Notes: generated by a model from the sequence alone, not told the origin. 64,000 nt of DNA from an uncultured Oscillospiraceae bacterium (GCA_944386985.1 CALXDD010000010.1:1-64000); one strand, 5' to 3'. Counted from the first letter of the stretch, positions 15,552-25,121 are shown. Numbers and translations: made by a program.

Positions 15552-18500
15552 ATGAAGAAGATGTGGGAACTTTTTGAAAAAATGGACGAGATGGTGTATG
15601 TGTCGGATGTGGACACCAACCAGATCATATACATGAATGAGTATCTGCGCTCCGCCCTCGGCTTTCGTTCCCATGAGGAGTATGTGGGAAAGCTGTGCTA
15701 CGAGGTGCTGCAGGGACGGGACTCCCCCTGCCCCTTTTGTACGAACCAGCAACTTCGGCAGGGGGAGTTCGTCTCCTGGATCCATAAAAATTTGATGCTG
15801 AACAAGCGGTTTTTGATCAAGGATACTATGATTTTCCAGGAAGGGCGGCGCTATCGGATCGAAATCGCCATTGATGCGGACGCCGAGGTGGCCTGTAAAA
15901 CATCGTACTACTATGCCCGCAGCGAAACCATTTTGAATGAGTGCCTGCAGCAGATTTTCTCCACCACGGACCCGGAGGAATCCATTCGAAACATGCTCTC
16001 CTATATCGGCAAAACATTTCTCTGTGACCGCACCTATATTTTTGAACTGTCCAATACCCATATTACCAGCAATACCTATGAGTGGTGCAGGGAGGGCGTC
16101 ATCCCCCAAAAGGAGCTTTTGCAGAATATCCCCGTATCCGCTCTGGACTGGTGGATGGCGCTGTTTGCCCAAAATGAGGTGACGGTCATTGAGGATCTGG
16201 AGAACATCCGGAAGCAGCACCCGGAGGCTTACGCCATTTTAAAGCCCCAGGGGATCTCCTCCCTGACGGCCGGTCCCATTCAGGTGGACGGGCAGGTGAT
16301 CGGTTTTATTGGGGCGGACAATCCGGACAATCAGATGTTCCCCCTGATTATTTCCCTTCTGAATGTGATCGGCTACTTTACCTCCACCCTGCTGAAGCGG
16401 CGGGATTTGCTTGACCGGCTCAATGAATTGAGCTATCACGATCAGCTGACGGGGGCCTTGAACCGGCACGCGCTGGCGGAGGCCTACCAGAGTGTCTCTG
16501 TGACGTCGGCTGGGGTGATTTACTGCGATGTTACAGGGCTCAAAAGGACGAACGACACCCAGGGCCACGAGGCGGGAGACCAGACCATTTGCCGCTGCTA
16601 TGAGATGATCCGGGAGGCGGTGGGCACAGATATGGTCTATCGCACCGGCGGGGATGAGTTTGTGGCTGTCTGCCTGAATTGCGGAAAAACGGAATTCTAT
16701 AACCGCCTGTACCATCTGCAAAGCGAGGTCCGCCGGGACAAGTGCCATATAGCGGTGGGCAGCGCCTGGTCTGAGCAGCAGCCCCTGGACCTGGAGGAGC
16801 TGGTGATCCGGGCGGACCAGGAGATGTACCAGGACAAGCGGAACTACTATCATGGAAGCAGATGCAGGGCGCAAAGGGCGCTGCGGCAGAAGAGCGTGTC
16901 CCAGGAGGCGGAGATGCCCGCGCCCCGGGAGGAGGGGACGATTGGGCCTTTGGAGGGGTCTCTCCAGATGTTTTTGACGACAGCCTACTGCGATGTGGAA
17001 TCCATGTTCCAGTCCGCCGCAAAGGACAACGACTCCAGCTATTTTTATCTGGGGGACATGCAGAGGGATTTGTTTTATATTTCCGACAATATGCGGGAGG
17101 ATTTCGGTTTTCAGAGCAATCTGGTGCCGGGACTGCTGAAATTGTGGGCAAAGCGGATCAGCACGCCGGAGTTTCAGGACCTCTTCTGGCAGGACATCTT
17201 TGGAATGCTGCGGGAGAAGCGGACCTGCCATGACCTGCGCTACCAGGTGCGGGACGTCCATGGAAACAACCAATGGATCCGCTGCTACGGAATTTTGAAG
17301 TGGAACGAGGACAAGACTGCGCCGCTGTTCTTTTCCGGCCGGGTGACCCATCAGGATAAGAACTTCGTCATCGACCCGATCACCAACTTTCCCCGGGAGC
17401 ATGCGTCCTTCAAGCAGCTGACGGAACTGCAGAAGCAGAAGGAGACGACGCTGGTCATCGGGTTCAGCCTCAACGGCATCACGGAGATCAACAGCACCAA
17501 GGGCAGACCCTACAGCGACCGGCTGATCAAAAAGGTGTCCGACAGCCTGACGGAGAGCCTGTCCTGGAAGATGGCCTTCTACCGGCTGGAGGGGATGCGG
17601 TGTATGGCCGTTGTGAACCCTCTGTGCTGCTCGGAGGGGGGCGAGAGACTGGTGGAGCAGATCCGGGCCATTATCAAGACCTGCTACGAGAGCATGGGAA
17701 TCTCCATTGGAAACGTCTGCTCCTTTGCCCTTATGGAGTATCCCTTCAGCAACTTCAAGCCGGAAGATCTGATTGAAAACCTGCTCTCCCTGATCCGGGT
17801 GGCGAAGCAGGAGGTCAAGCTGAGCTATGTGGACTACTCCGCCCAGAATGTCCAGCGGATCCGGCGGATGTCCCAGATGGCGCTGACCCTCAGCCAGGAT
17901 GTTGCCAACGGCATGGAGCACTTCCGGATTATGGTCCAGCCGGTGGTCTCCGCCGGGGACGGCGCCGTCATCGGGGGAGAGGTGCTGCTGCGCTGGACCT
18001 TTGAGGGCCGGGATGTGTCTCCGGCAACCTTTATCCCCGTGCTGGAAAAGGACGATTTGATCCATGTGGTGGGGCGCTGGGTGTTTGAACAGGCGGTATG
18101 CACCTGCGTCCGGCTCCACGCCTATAACCCGGCGTTTTATCTCACGTTCAACGTAAGCCTTCAGCAGCTCTCCGACCCTCTCCTGCTGCCGTTTATGGAG
18201 GAGACTCTGGAAAAATACGGTCTGGATGGCTCCAACCTGGTGGCGGAGCTTACGGAGAGCTGTCTGGACGAACAGCCGGATAAGCTGAACTCCTTTGTCA
18301 GCGCCTGCCAGAAGCTGGGGATCTACATCGCCCTGGACGACTTTGGCAGCGGTTACTCCTCTTTGCGGATGCTGCTGCAGTATCCCTCCAGCATCATCAA
18401 GCTGGACCGCTCCCTGGTGCGGGAGGTGACGGAGTCGGAGGCCAAGATGCACTTTATCCGAAGCATCGTGTTTGCCTGCCATCAGTTCGGCAAGACGGTG

Positions 18501-18635
18501 TGTATGGAGGGCGTGGAGCGGGAGGATCAGAATGAGATCATTCTGAACACCGGCTGCGACATGATCCAGGGCTACTATTACCACCGCCCCATGGAGCTGG
18601 GCGACGTCTACCGCCTGGTGAGTCAGAACGACTGA
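15552..18635 (+). CDS. PAS-GAF-GGDEF-PAS-GGDEF-EAL cyclic-di-GMP protein
   Basis: About 1027 residues from the ATG at 15552, which follows GGAGAGGGAG and opens a PAS domain (MVYVSDVDTNQIIYMNEYL). The frame is open further left, but a terminator lies inside that extension. Order: PAS (1-110), GAF (about 120-285), GGDEF with intact RTGGDEFVAVC, a second PAS-like domain, a degenerate GGDEF where the motif reads RLEGMRCMA, and a C-terminal EAL domain. The EAL domain has EVL in place of EAL but keeps LLRW, FNVS, ELTES, LDDFGSGYSS, IKLDR, MEGVE and QGYYYHRP, so phosphodiesterase activity is plausible. The first cyclase lacks an RxxD inhibitory site. It is a two-way c-di-GMP enzyme, probably with the second GGDEF as GTP sensor. 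Confidence 0.92.
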   Translation: MKKMWELFEKMDEMVYVSDVDTNQIIYMNEYLRSALGFRSHEEYVGKLCYEVLQGRDSPCPFCTNQQLRQGEFVSWIHKNLMLNKRFLIKDTMIFQEGRRYRIEIAIDADAEVACKTSYYYARSETILNECLQQIFSTTDPEESIRNMLSYIGKTFLCDRTYIFELSNTHITSNTYEWCREGVIPQKELLQNIPVSALDWWMALFAQNEVTVIEDLENIRKQHPEAYAILKPQGISSLTAGPIQVDGQVIGFIGADNPDNQMFPLIISLLNVIGYFTSTLLKRRDLLDRLNELSYHDQLTGALNRHALAEAYQSVSVTSAGVIYCDVTGLKRTNDTQGHEAGDQTICRCYEMIREAVGTDMVYRTGGDEFVAVCLNCGKTEFYNRLYHLQSEVRRDKCHIAVGSAWSEQQPLDLEELVIRADQEMYQDKRNYYHGSRCRAQRALRQKSVSQEAEMPAPREEGTIGPLEGSLQMFLTTAYCDVESMFQSAAKDNDSSYFYLGDMQRDLFYISDNMREDFGFQSNLVPGLLKLWAKRISTPEFQDLFWQDIFGMLREKRTCHDLRYQVRDVHGNNQWIRCYGILKWNEDKTAPLFFSGRVTHQDKNFVIDPITNFPREHASFKQLTELQKQKETTLVIGFSLNGITEINSTKGRPYSDRLIKKVSDSLTESLSWKMAFYRLEGMRCMAVVNPLCCSEGGERLVEQIRAIIKTCYESMGISIGNVCSFALMEYPFSNFKPEDLIENLLSLIRVAKQEVKLSYVDYSAQNVQRIRRMSQMALTLSQDVANGMEHFRIMVQPVVSAGDGAVIGGEVLLRWTFEGRDVSPATFIPVLEKDDLIHVVGRWVFEQAVCTCVRLHAYNPAFYLTFNVSLQQLSDPLLLPFMEETLEKYGLDGSNLVAELTESCLDEQPDKLNSFVSACQKLGIYIALDDFGSGYSSLRMLLQYPSSIIKLDRSLVREVTESEAKMHFIRSIVFACHQFGKTVCMEGVEREDQNEIILNTGCDMIQGYYYHRPMELGDVYRLVSQND

Positions 18636-18658
18636 CGGCGGAGGGAGGAGGAAGCGGA

Positions 18659-20026
18659 ATGGAACAAGGGGAAAACAGACCGGCGGCCCCCGCTGCCGTT
18701 CATCCGGTGCGGGCCGTCCTGGACGAATTCTTTTGCCGCTGTATAGCAAAGCGGGATGTGGAGCAGTGCCTTGCCCTGGTCTCGGACCAGATTTACGGCG
18801 TTGGGTCCAAGGACGGCGAGGTGGCGATTGGAAAAGAGGCGTTCCGTACCCTTCTCCAGACAGAGATTGCCGCGCTGCCGGACACGGTCCGGTACGCCAT
18901 AGTGGACTATGTCCAGAAGGAGCGTGTCCCCGGCTGCTGGGGCTGCTTCTGCAATATCCAGACCCAGGCCACTCTTTCCGGGATGCAGACGGCTTACCGC
19001 ATGCGTTTGACAGCGGGAGTCCGCCGGGAGGGGGAGCGGTATCTCATTGACACGCTCCATGTCTCCACCGGCGCGTATCAGGAGGAGGGGGAGTTTTTCC
19101 CGCTGGATTTTCTCTCCCGGGGGGTTGGCGCCCTTAACCGGGAGACCCGGCGGGCGCTGATGGAGATCATCGGGCAGATCATGCCGGGAGGGATCGTGGG
19201 CGGCTATGTGGAGGACGGATTCCCCCTCTATACCGCCAACGAGCAGCTGCTCAGCATGGCGGGATATGAGAGCTACGAGGAGTTCAATTCCGACATCGGC
19301 GGAATGGTGATCAACAGCATCCATCCGGAGGACCGGATATATGTCGACGGGGCGATGCGAAAGCTCGCCGCGCCGGGCGATCAGTACGAGATCGAATACC
19401 GGATGAAAAAGAAGGACGGAAGCTACTTCTGGGTGCATGATGTCGGAAGGAAGACGGTGGCGGCCGATGGGCGGGCCGCGATCATCAGTGTGCTGATCGA
19501 TTTCTCCCAGCAGGTCTGCACCAAGGCGCGCCTGGAATTTGAAGCCATCAGCGATCCGCTTACCGGGATCTGCAACCGGAAGGGGGGACAAAGGCAGATT
19601 GCCCGCATGATGCCGCCGGCTGCAAACTACCTGTTCCTCATGCTGGACCTGGACAATTTCAAGCGGGTCAATGACATATACGGGCACAGGCAGGGGGACC
19701 AGGTGCTGAACGCCGTGGCCGGACTGCTGACGAAATCGTTTTGCGAGCCGGACGTCGTGTTCCGGATGGGAGGGGATGAGTTCGCGGTTTTCCTGAAGGA
19801 CTGCCGGGATCTGCAGGAGCCCAGAACAAAGATCGAGGGGATTCTCGAGTCCTACCGGCAGATGATCGAAAGCCGGTATCCCGCCGCCAAGTCCACCATG
19901 TCGGCGGGGGGCGTATACGGCAGGAAGGAGCGGTCCTTTATTGAGCTCTACCAGCTGGCGGACGAGGTGCTCTATGAGGTCAAAAATGGGCAGAAGGGAC
20001 GGCTGAAAATCCGTGTCATCGAGTGA
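18659..20026 (+). CDS. SnoaL-like-PAS-GGDEF diguanylate cyclase
   Basis: 455 residues starting after GGAGGGAGGAGG. Residues 15-140 resemble a SnoaL/NTF2-like small-molecule pocket (VLDEFFCRCIAKRDVEQCLALVSD...YLIDTLHVSTG). Residues 170-290 form a PAS domain with a PAC tail (HPEDRIYVDG, YRMKKKDGSYFWVHD). The C-terminus is GGDEF with intact DPLTGICNRKGG, DLDNFKRVNDIYGH and RMGGDEFAVF. The inhibitory site reads CEPD, so the Arg is missing and feedback is unlikely. It follows the GGDEF-EAL gene by 23 bases and shares its terminator. The pocket domain suggests yet another input into the same second messenger. Confidence 0.9.
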   Translation: MEQGENRPAAPAAVHPVRAVLDEFFCRCIAKRDVEQCLALVSDQIYGVGSKDGEVAIGKEAFRTLLQTEIAALPDTVRYAIVDYVQKERVPGCWGCFCNIQTQATLSGMQTAYRMRLTAGVRREGERYLIDTLHVSTGAYQEEGEFFPLDFLSRGVGALNRETRRALMEIIGQIMPGGIVGGYVEDGFPLYTANEQLLSMAGYESYEEFNSDIGGMVINSIHPEDRIYVDGAMRKLAAPGDQYEIEYRMKKKDGSYFWVHDVGRKTVAADGRAAIISVLIDFSQQVCTKARLEFEAISDPLTGICNRKGGQRQIARMMPPAANYLFLMLDLDNFKRVNDIYGHRQGDQVLNAVAGLLTKSFCEPDVVFRMGGDEFAVFLKDCRDLQEPRTKIEGILESYRQMIESRYPAAKSTMSAGGVYGRKERSFIELYQLADEVLYEVKNGQKGRLKIRVIE

Positions 20027-20129
20027 GGCGGATGCTCCCGCTGCTTTGACGGCGGAATGAGAGACAAGAAGCGCGCCATGGGGCAGGGCATTCCAAGAGC
20101 CATGGAGCGGTTTCGATAACGGAGATAAG

Positions 20130-20179
20130 AAGAAGGGGCGAAGCAGTACCGTACTGCTCCGCCCCTTCTTGAATTTTTT
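20130..20179 (+). terminator. Terminator of the GGDEF-EAL operon
   Basis: Arms AAGAAGGGGCG (20130-20140) and CGCCCCTTCTT (20160-20170), with an inner 8-bp stem, followed by six T residues (20174-20179). It also separates the rightward signalling genes from the convergent buk gene. Confidence 0.9.
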
Positions 20180-20216
20180 CAAAGCGCTTTTGTACAGCTG
20201 CCCTATGCAGGTCCCA

Positions 20217-21359
20217 TCAGCTGCGGGCTTCTCTCTCCGGCGAAGTATAGCCCGCCGCCGCAAAGCCGCGAAACACAGGCTCGCCGGTGTAATACTGAGG
20301 CGCTTCCTCTCCGCGCAAAACCCGGAGAGCGCCTGCGGCCAGTCCTTCCATTTCAAATTCTCCGGGGAATACGCAGACCGGCGCGATAAAGCTGGTCATC
20401 TCGGTAATCAATCCCACCAGATATTTGGAATACGCCAGGCCGCCGGTCAGCAGAATCCCGTCTACCTTTCCGGAGAGCACCGCGGCATAGGCGCCGATAT
20501 CCTTGGAGATTTGATAGGCGGTGGTGTCGTACACCAGTTTGGCAAACGTATCCCCGGCCTGGATCCGGCGCTCCACCTCCAGCGCGTCGGCGGTGCCCAG
20601 AAGATCGGTCCAGCCGCCGGTCTTCATGATCTTGTCCAGAAGTTCTTTTTTGGTGTACTTTCCGGAGAAGCACAGCTCCACCAATTCCGCCGCCGGCAGC
20701 GCGCCGGTGCGGGTGGGGGCCATGCGCCCTTCTCCGCGGGTGGAGTCGGCGGTGTCCACCATTCTGCCGTGCTGGTGGGCGGTGACGGAGATGCCGCCGC
20801 CCATGTGGACCACCACGACATTGATGTCCTCATACCGCTTCCCCAGCTGCCGGGCATAGCGGATGGACACCTCTTTTTGATTCAGCGGATGGCCGCGGCT
20901 GGTGCGCAGGATGTCGTGGAGTCCTGTAAGCCGGGCCTCGATGCGGAATTCGTCAACGCTGCTGGGATTCACCACAAAGCTGCGGCCGCCGAACTGCCTG
21001 GCGAAATCTCTGGCAATCATGGGACCGAGATTTCCGGGGTGCTTGCTGCCCGGTCCGATGCTGCCGTGCTGATACATCAGGTCGTTTACCTCATATACGC
21101 CGCCGGGCATCGGCAGAAGCCCGGTGCACCGGCCGGAAAACGCGTCGGTTTTGGTCAGATCGATCTCCTGCTCGCTCAGGGAGCGGAGGATGGTCTCCTT
21201 CCGGTAGTCCAGCTGGTCCACGATTTCAGGAAAGCGCCGCAGCTCCTCGGTAGGGTGGGGAACATTGACGGAAAAGCGCTTGACGTCGTTGTCAAACACC
21301 GCCACCTTGGTGGAGGTGGACCCGGGATTGATGGCAATGATTTGATACACCTTGTTCAT
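20217..21359 (-). CDS. buk: Butyrate kinase
   Basis: 380 residues of the acetokinase superfamily: IIAINPGSTSTKVAVFDND at the N-terminus, GRCTGLLPMPGGVYEVN, VVNPSSVDEFR, NVVVVHMGGGISVTAH and ILLTGGLAYSKYLV are all buk signatures. It transfers phosphate from butyryl-phosphate, or a branched acyl-phosphate, to ADP, giving the acid and ATP. The ATG overlaps the ptb stop by one base (TGATG). In this operon, downstream of an aminotransferase and a 2-oxoacid oxidoreductase, branched substrates such as isobutyryl- or isovaleryl-phosphate are at least as likely as butyryl-phosphate. It is the last gene of the operon. Confidence 0.96.
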   Translation of the reverse strand: MNKVYQIIAINPGSTSTKVAVFDNDVKRFSVNVPHPTEELRRFPEIVDQLDYRKETILRSLSEQEIDLTKTDAFSGRCTGLLPMPGGVYEVNDLMYQHGSIGPGSKHPGNLGPMIARDFARQFGGRSFVVNPSSVDEFRIEARLTGLHDILRTSRGHPLNQKEVSIRYARQLGKRYEDINVVVVHMGGGISVTAHQHGRMVDTADSTRGEGRMAPTRTGALPAAELVELCFSGKYTKKELLDKIMKTGGWTDLLGTADALEVERRIQAGDTFAKLVYDTTAYQISKDIGAYAAVLSGKVDGILLTGGLAYSKYLVGLITEMTSFIAPVCVFPGEFEMEGLAAGALRVLRGEEAPQYYTGEPVFRGFAAAGYTSPEREARS

Positions 21360-22276
21360 CAGGAACGCTCCTTCATCTTGGCGGTAATGAGCACCCCCAG
21401 CGCAATGGAATACATCTTGGACTGGGCGGAAGTGGCCCGGGAGGTGAGAACGATAGGAACCTTGGCGCCCATCATAACGCCGGCCTTTTTGGCTCCGCTG
21501 AAATACTCCATGGCCTTGTTGAGCAGATTGCCCGCCTCGATATCCGGTACCAGCAGAATATCCGCATAGCCCGCCACAGGGCTGTTGATTCCCTTGTGCC
21601 TGGCCGCCTCCGCGGAGACGGCGTTGTCAAGGGCCAGAGGACCGTCCACCAGGCAGCCGGTGATCTCGCCTCTGCGGTTTTCCTCCGCCAGCTCCCACGC
21701 ATCCTGGGTGCAGGGCATCTTGGGATTGACCTTTTCCACCGCGCAGAGCGCCGCTACCTTGGGCAGATCATTGCCCAAAGCGTGGGCCACCTCCACGGCG
21801 TTCTCCAAAATGGCGCGCTTTTGTTCCAGCGTAGGCGCGATGTTCATGGCGGAGTCCGTCACATGGAACAGCCGGTCGAAGCCCGGTACCTCCATGACGG
21901 CAATGTGGCTGATCAGCGCGGATTTTTTCAGGTCGTTCTCGCTGTTCAAAACCGCCCGCATCACCAGGGAGGTGTCCGCGAAGCCCTTCATCAGAAGGTC
22001 CGCTCTGTGGTCCCGGACCAGAGCGGCGGCCTTCATGCAGGCGGCGGCCTTGTCCGGCTCGTCTACCACATCCTCCGCCGCCACGGGAATGCCGGATTCC
22101 TCCGCAATGCGCAGGATCTCCGCCTGATCGCCTACCAGCAGGGGCTTGACGAGACCCTGGTTTGCAGCGGCGTATACGGCGGTCAGCACATCCTTGTCCT
22201 GGGCTGCCGCCACAGCGATGGTGCAGGGCTTCAGCGCCTTGGCCGCTGCCAGCACCTCTTCCAATGTACGAAGCAT
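21359..22276 (-). CDS. ptb: Phosphate butyryltransferase
   Basis: 305 residues of the phosphate acetyl/butyryltransferase family, beginning MLRTLEEVLAAAKALKPCTIAV. Typical stretches are LVKPLLVGDQAEI, DLLMKGFADTSLVMRAVLN, HVTDSAMNIAPTLEQK, VDGPLALDNAVS and ADILLVPDIEAGNLLNKAM. It converts acyl-CoA and phosphate to acyl-phosphate and CoA. The start follows AAAGGA; the frame is open upstream but the extension is not homologous. Coupled by a one-base overlap to buk, it completes a substrate-level phosphorylation pair fed by the oxidoreductase encoded upstream in the same operon. Confidence 0.95.
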   Translation of the reverse strand: MLRTLEEVLAAAKALKPCTIAVAAAQDKDVLTAVYAAANQGLVKPLLVGDQAEILRIAEESGIPVAAEDVVDEPDKAAACMKAAALVRDHRADLLMKGFADTSLVMRAVLNSENDLKKSALISHIAVMEVPGFDRLFHVTDSAMNIAPTLEQKRAILENAVEVAHALGNDLPKVAALCAVEKVNPKMPCTQDAWELAEENRRGEITGCLVDGPLALDNAVSAEAARHKGINSPVAGYADILLVPDIEAGNLLNKAMEYFSGAKKAGVMMGAKVPIVLTSRATSAQSKMYSIALGVLITAKMKERS

Positions 22277-22340
22277 AGTCGTTATTCCTTTCTCTGCGGC
22301 CTGCCGGGTCAGGATGGTGCGGACAGGCCGGGCAATTGTT

Positions 22341-23879
22341 TTAAAGTGACCTGCGGGCAGCTGTGGGGTTCTTCTGCCCCCAGAGCCGTCCCATGGCACA
22401 GCACAAAACGGATACCAGCATGCCCAGGTCAAGGGAATCAAAGGGCAGCGCCAGAAGCTTTCCAACCAGCACCGAAGCGGGGGAGAGCACAATGGCCGCT
22501 AAAATCCAGCCGGAGCGGAACGGCCCCTTGGCCCACAGCGCGCAGCTCATGGGTACCAGCACCACCGATCCCCGAAGTCCCATGGAGAGGAATCCCAAAT
22601 CGTTGATGGTGCTGCTGGGGACCAGAGCGGCCACCACCGCCGCGATGATCAGAATCCCGCCCAGGGTTCCGCGGGTGGCCACCAGCTCCTTCCTCTCGTT
22701 ATCAATGGACTTGGAGAAGCGCTTGAGAATATCCTTCACCAGGATGGTGGCCATTCCAAGAGAGAGGCCGGCGCCGCCGCCCACCGAGGTGATCAGCAGC
22801 GTTCCCAGTATGATCCCTGCCAGCAGAGCGGGCAGATGGTTCAGCACAAAGGCGGGGAAGACCTGGATGGTGCTGGCCAGCACCGGAAGGTCCGGCACCG
22901 CCGCGCCGGCGGCGGTCAGCGCGTCCACCTCCGCCTGCAGCACATAGTGGGAGCGCATGAAAAGACCGATGCAGATTCCCGCAATGCCGAGGGGCGGAAT
23001 CAGCAGGGCGCTGAGCAGAGCGCCGTTTTTCGCCTTCCGGTCGGTGCTGGCGCTCCAGATGGCCTGGGCGTAGGTCTGGGTGGACAGCACCCCCAGCAGC
23101 AGGGACACGCCGGAGCCGATGTCCTTCATAGCGCCCCGGGCCACCAGGTTTTCAAACCGGGCTGCAAGATCGGCGGAGCTGCTCAGGTTATTGATGCCGT
23201 TGGCCGTCTCCTGGATCATGCCCAGGTCCGTTCCGCACAGGAGAGTGTTGAGGCTGGAGAGAATACCGGTGACGCCGTCGCTGACCGCCAGCACATAGAT
23301 CATTCCCACCACAGAGGCCACATACAGCAAAACCAGCTTGACCACGCCGCCCATGCCCGCGCCCCACGCGCCGCCGAACAGCACATAGAAGCACATGATG
23401 ACCACGGAGATCAAAGCCGCCACAGGAACGGAGACCTGGGGGAAGAGCGTGGTCACCAGTCCCGAGCAGGCGACCACCTGGGCCAGCACGCTGATAAAAA
23501 TTCCGACAGAGCACAAAACAGAGCCCAAACTGCCCGCCGCGGGACCAAAGGCTTTGGATATAATCTGCAGCTCCGTAACGCAGCCGCTTTTGCGCAGAGA
23601 GCCGGCGTAGCCCACTCCCAGCATGAGACAGCCGATACCGGAGCCCAGCGTGAACCACCACGCCGCAAGGCCGTAGTGAAAGGCCAGCTGGGCGGTACCG
23701 ATGGTCGCCTGGCTGCTGACCAGAGCGCCCATGATGGTGCCGCATACCAGAAGCGGTCCGGCTTTTCCGCCGCCTGTCACGAAGTCCTTGGCGTCCTGCA
23801 CTTTTTTGCCTGACAGCAGTCCCACTCCAATAATCAACAGAAGTACCAGGACGATCCCTACGATAGTCCACAGCGTCAT
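22341..23879 (-). CDS. Sodium:solute symporter family transporter
   Basis: 512 residues with about 13 membrane segments of the SSS family. It begins TIVGIVLVLLLIIGVGLLSGKKV and contains KDFVTGGGKAGPLLVCGTIMGALVSS, matching the sodium-site region of the family, then GSGIGCLMLGVGY. It should import an organic solute with Na+. Lying between an alanine-racemase-like gene and ptb, it most likely brings in the amino acid that the operon ferments. The Na+ it consumes may be balanced by the NhaC-type antiporter at the operon's head. The substrate is unproven. Confidence 0.9.
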   Translation of the reverse strand: MTLWTIVGIVLVLLLIIGVGLLSGKKVQDAKDFVTGGGKAGPLLVCGTIMGALVSSQATIGTAQLAFHYGLAAWWFTLGSGIGCLMLGVGYAGSLRKSGCVTELQIISKAFGPAAGSLGSVLCSVGIFISVLAQVVACSGLVTTLFPQVSVPVAALISVVIMCFYVLFGGAWGAGMGGVVKLVLLYVASVVGMIYVLAVSDGVTGILSSLNTLLCGTDLGMIQETANGINNLSSSADLAARFENLVARGAMKDIGSGVSLLLGVLSTQTYAQAIWSASTDRKAKNGALLSALLIPPLGIAGICIGLFMRSHYVLQAEVDALTAAGAAVPDLPVLASTIQVFPAFVLNHLPALLAGIILGTLLITSVGGGAGLSLGMATILVKDILKRFSKSIDNERKELVATRGTLGGILIIAAVVAALVPSSTINDLGFLSMGLRGSVVLVPMSCALWAKGPFRSGWILAAIVLSPASVLVGKLLALPFDSLDLGMLVSVLCCAMGRLWGQKNPTAARRSL

Positions 23880-23905
23880 ATGTTTTGCTCCTCTCTGGCT
23901 CCCGC

Positions 23906-25054
23906 TTATTTTGCAGTAAGATCCCGGCAGGCTGCTGCGGAACCCTGCTTCAAGTAAACTCTCGGTACCCGCTGGGTGATGCGGCAGAGCACCTCGCCCC
24001 GGGTAACCCCCATTTTTTCACATAGCCCTGCCACGGTGTTTTCGCCATGGCTTCCGTCTCCGAAAATAAGGACCTCGTCCCCTACGGCGGCCTCCGGAAG
24101 ATCCGTCAGATCCACCATGCACTGGTCCATGCAGATCTTTCCCACCAGCGGGACGTTTTTGCCGCGGATCATGACTGTGCCGATTCCCGCCAGCTGAGCG
24201 GAGAAGCCGTCGGCAAAGCCGAAGGGCAGCGTGCCCAGCACGGTCGTCCGGCGGGCGGTCCAGGTGTAGCCGTAGCCCACCCCCTCTCCCGGCGGAATGA
24301 TCCGAATGCTCCCGATCTCCGAGCGGAACGTAGCCACCGGCTTCAAAGGGAGCTCCGGGTAGGACCGGGTGCCGTACAGCAGCGTCCCTACCCGCACCAT
24401 GTCCAGATGGTATTCCGGGAAGCTGACCGTCGCGACGCTTTCGCAGATGTGGCGGACCGGTACCGGCAGCTTTGCCGCCCGGACGGCGGAGAGCAGATTC
24501 TCATACCGGGCATATTGGGCCCGGTCCGCTTCGTCGGAGGCCTGGGCAAAGTGGGAGAAGATCCCCACCGGCTTCAGTCCCGGCAGCGTCAGGACCTCCA
24601 GCAGTTCCCGGCGGCCCTCCTCCGTGTCCTGAATGCCGACCCGGTGCATCCCTGTATCCAGGGCCACATTGACCGGCAGACGCGTTCCCAGCCGCTCTCC
24701 CAGGGCGGAGATCGCCCGCCCCTGCTCCAGGGAGACGGCGGCCAGTGTCAGCTGGTGCTCCGCCGCCAGGGGCATCAGCGCCGGCGGCGTGTAGCCCAGC
24801 AGGCAGATGGGGGCGGAGATTCCGCTCTTCCGCAGGGCCACGCCTTCGCTGACGCAGGCCACCCCCAGCATGTCCGCCCCGTTTTTTAGCAGTGTGGGAG
24901 CGATTTCCGGCGCGCCATGGCCGTAACCGTCGCCCTTTACCACCGCAAGGAAGGTCACGTTGGGGCCGATCCATTTCCGGACCTGCCTGGTGTTTTCCGC
25001 AAGGCGGTCCAGATCCACATACAGTACGGTTTCCCGCATAGGAGTACAGCGCAT
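23906..25054 (-). CDS. alr: Alanine racemase-like PLP amino-acid racemase
   Basis: 382 residues with both alanine-racemase domains. The PLP lysine lies in LAVVKGDGYGHG, the catalytic Tyr region in GVGYGYTWTARR, and GTLPFGFADGF, MDQCMVDLTDLP and GDEVLIFGDG are typical of the C-terminal barrel. A clear AAGGAGG precedes the ATG at 25054. In a fermentation operon next to an aminotransferase and an amino-acid symporter, the enzyme probably interconverts D- and L-forms of the fermented amino acid, perhaps in addition to making D-alanine for peptidoglycan. Broad-specificity racemases share this fold. Confidence 0.9.
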   Translation of the reverse strand: MRCTPMRETVLYVDLDRLAENTRQVRKWIGPNVTFLAVVKGDGYGHGAPEIAPTLLKNGADMLGVACVSEGVALRKSGISAPICLLGYTPPALMPLAAEHQLTLAAVSLEQGRAISALGERLGTRLPVNVALDTGMHRVGIQDTEEGRRELLEVLTLPGLKPVGIFSHFAQASDEADRAQYARYENLLSAVRAAKLPVPVRHICESVATVSFPEYHLDMVRVGTLLYGTRSYPELPLKPVATFRSEIGSIRIIPPGEGVGYGYTWTARRTTVLGTLPFGFADGFSAQLAGIGTVMIRGKNVPLVGKICMDQCMVDLTDLPEAAVGDEVLIFGDGSHGENTVAGLCEKMGVTRGEVLCRITQRVPRVYLKQGSAAACRDLTAK

Positions 25055-25083
25055 GTTTCCTCCTTCCCCTCAAGCCCCATCAA

Positions 25084-25121
25084 CAAGAGGCGCCTGCGTA
25101 CGGCTACCCAGACGCCTCTTG
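25084..25121. repeat. Inverted repeat in the leader of the alr-like gene
   Basis: CAAGAGGCG (25084-25092) pairs with CGCCTCTTG (25113-25121) around a 20-nt loop. No T-run follows in either direction. It lies in the 136-base gap between the aminotransferase and racemase genes, the longest gap of the operon, so it may be a processing or attenuation site. Confidence 0.5.
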
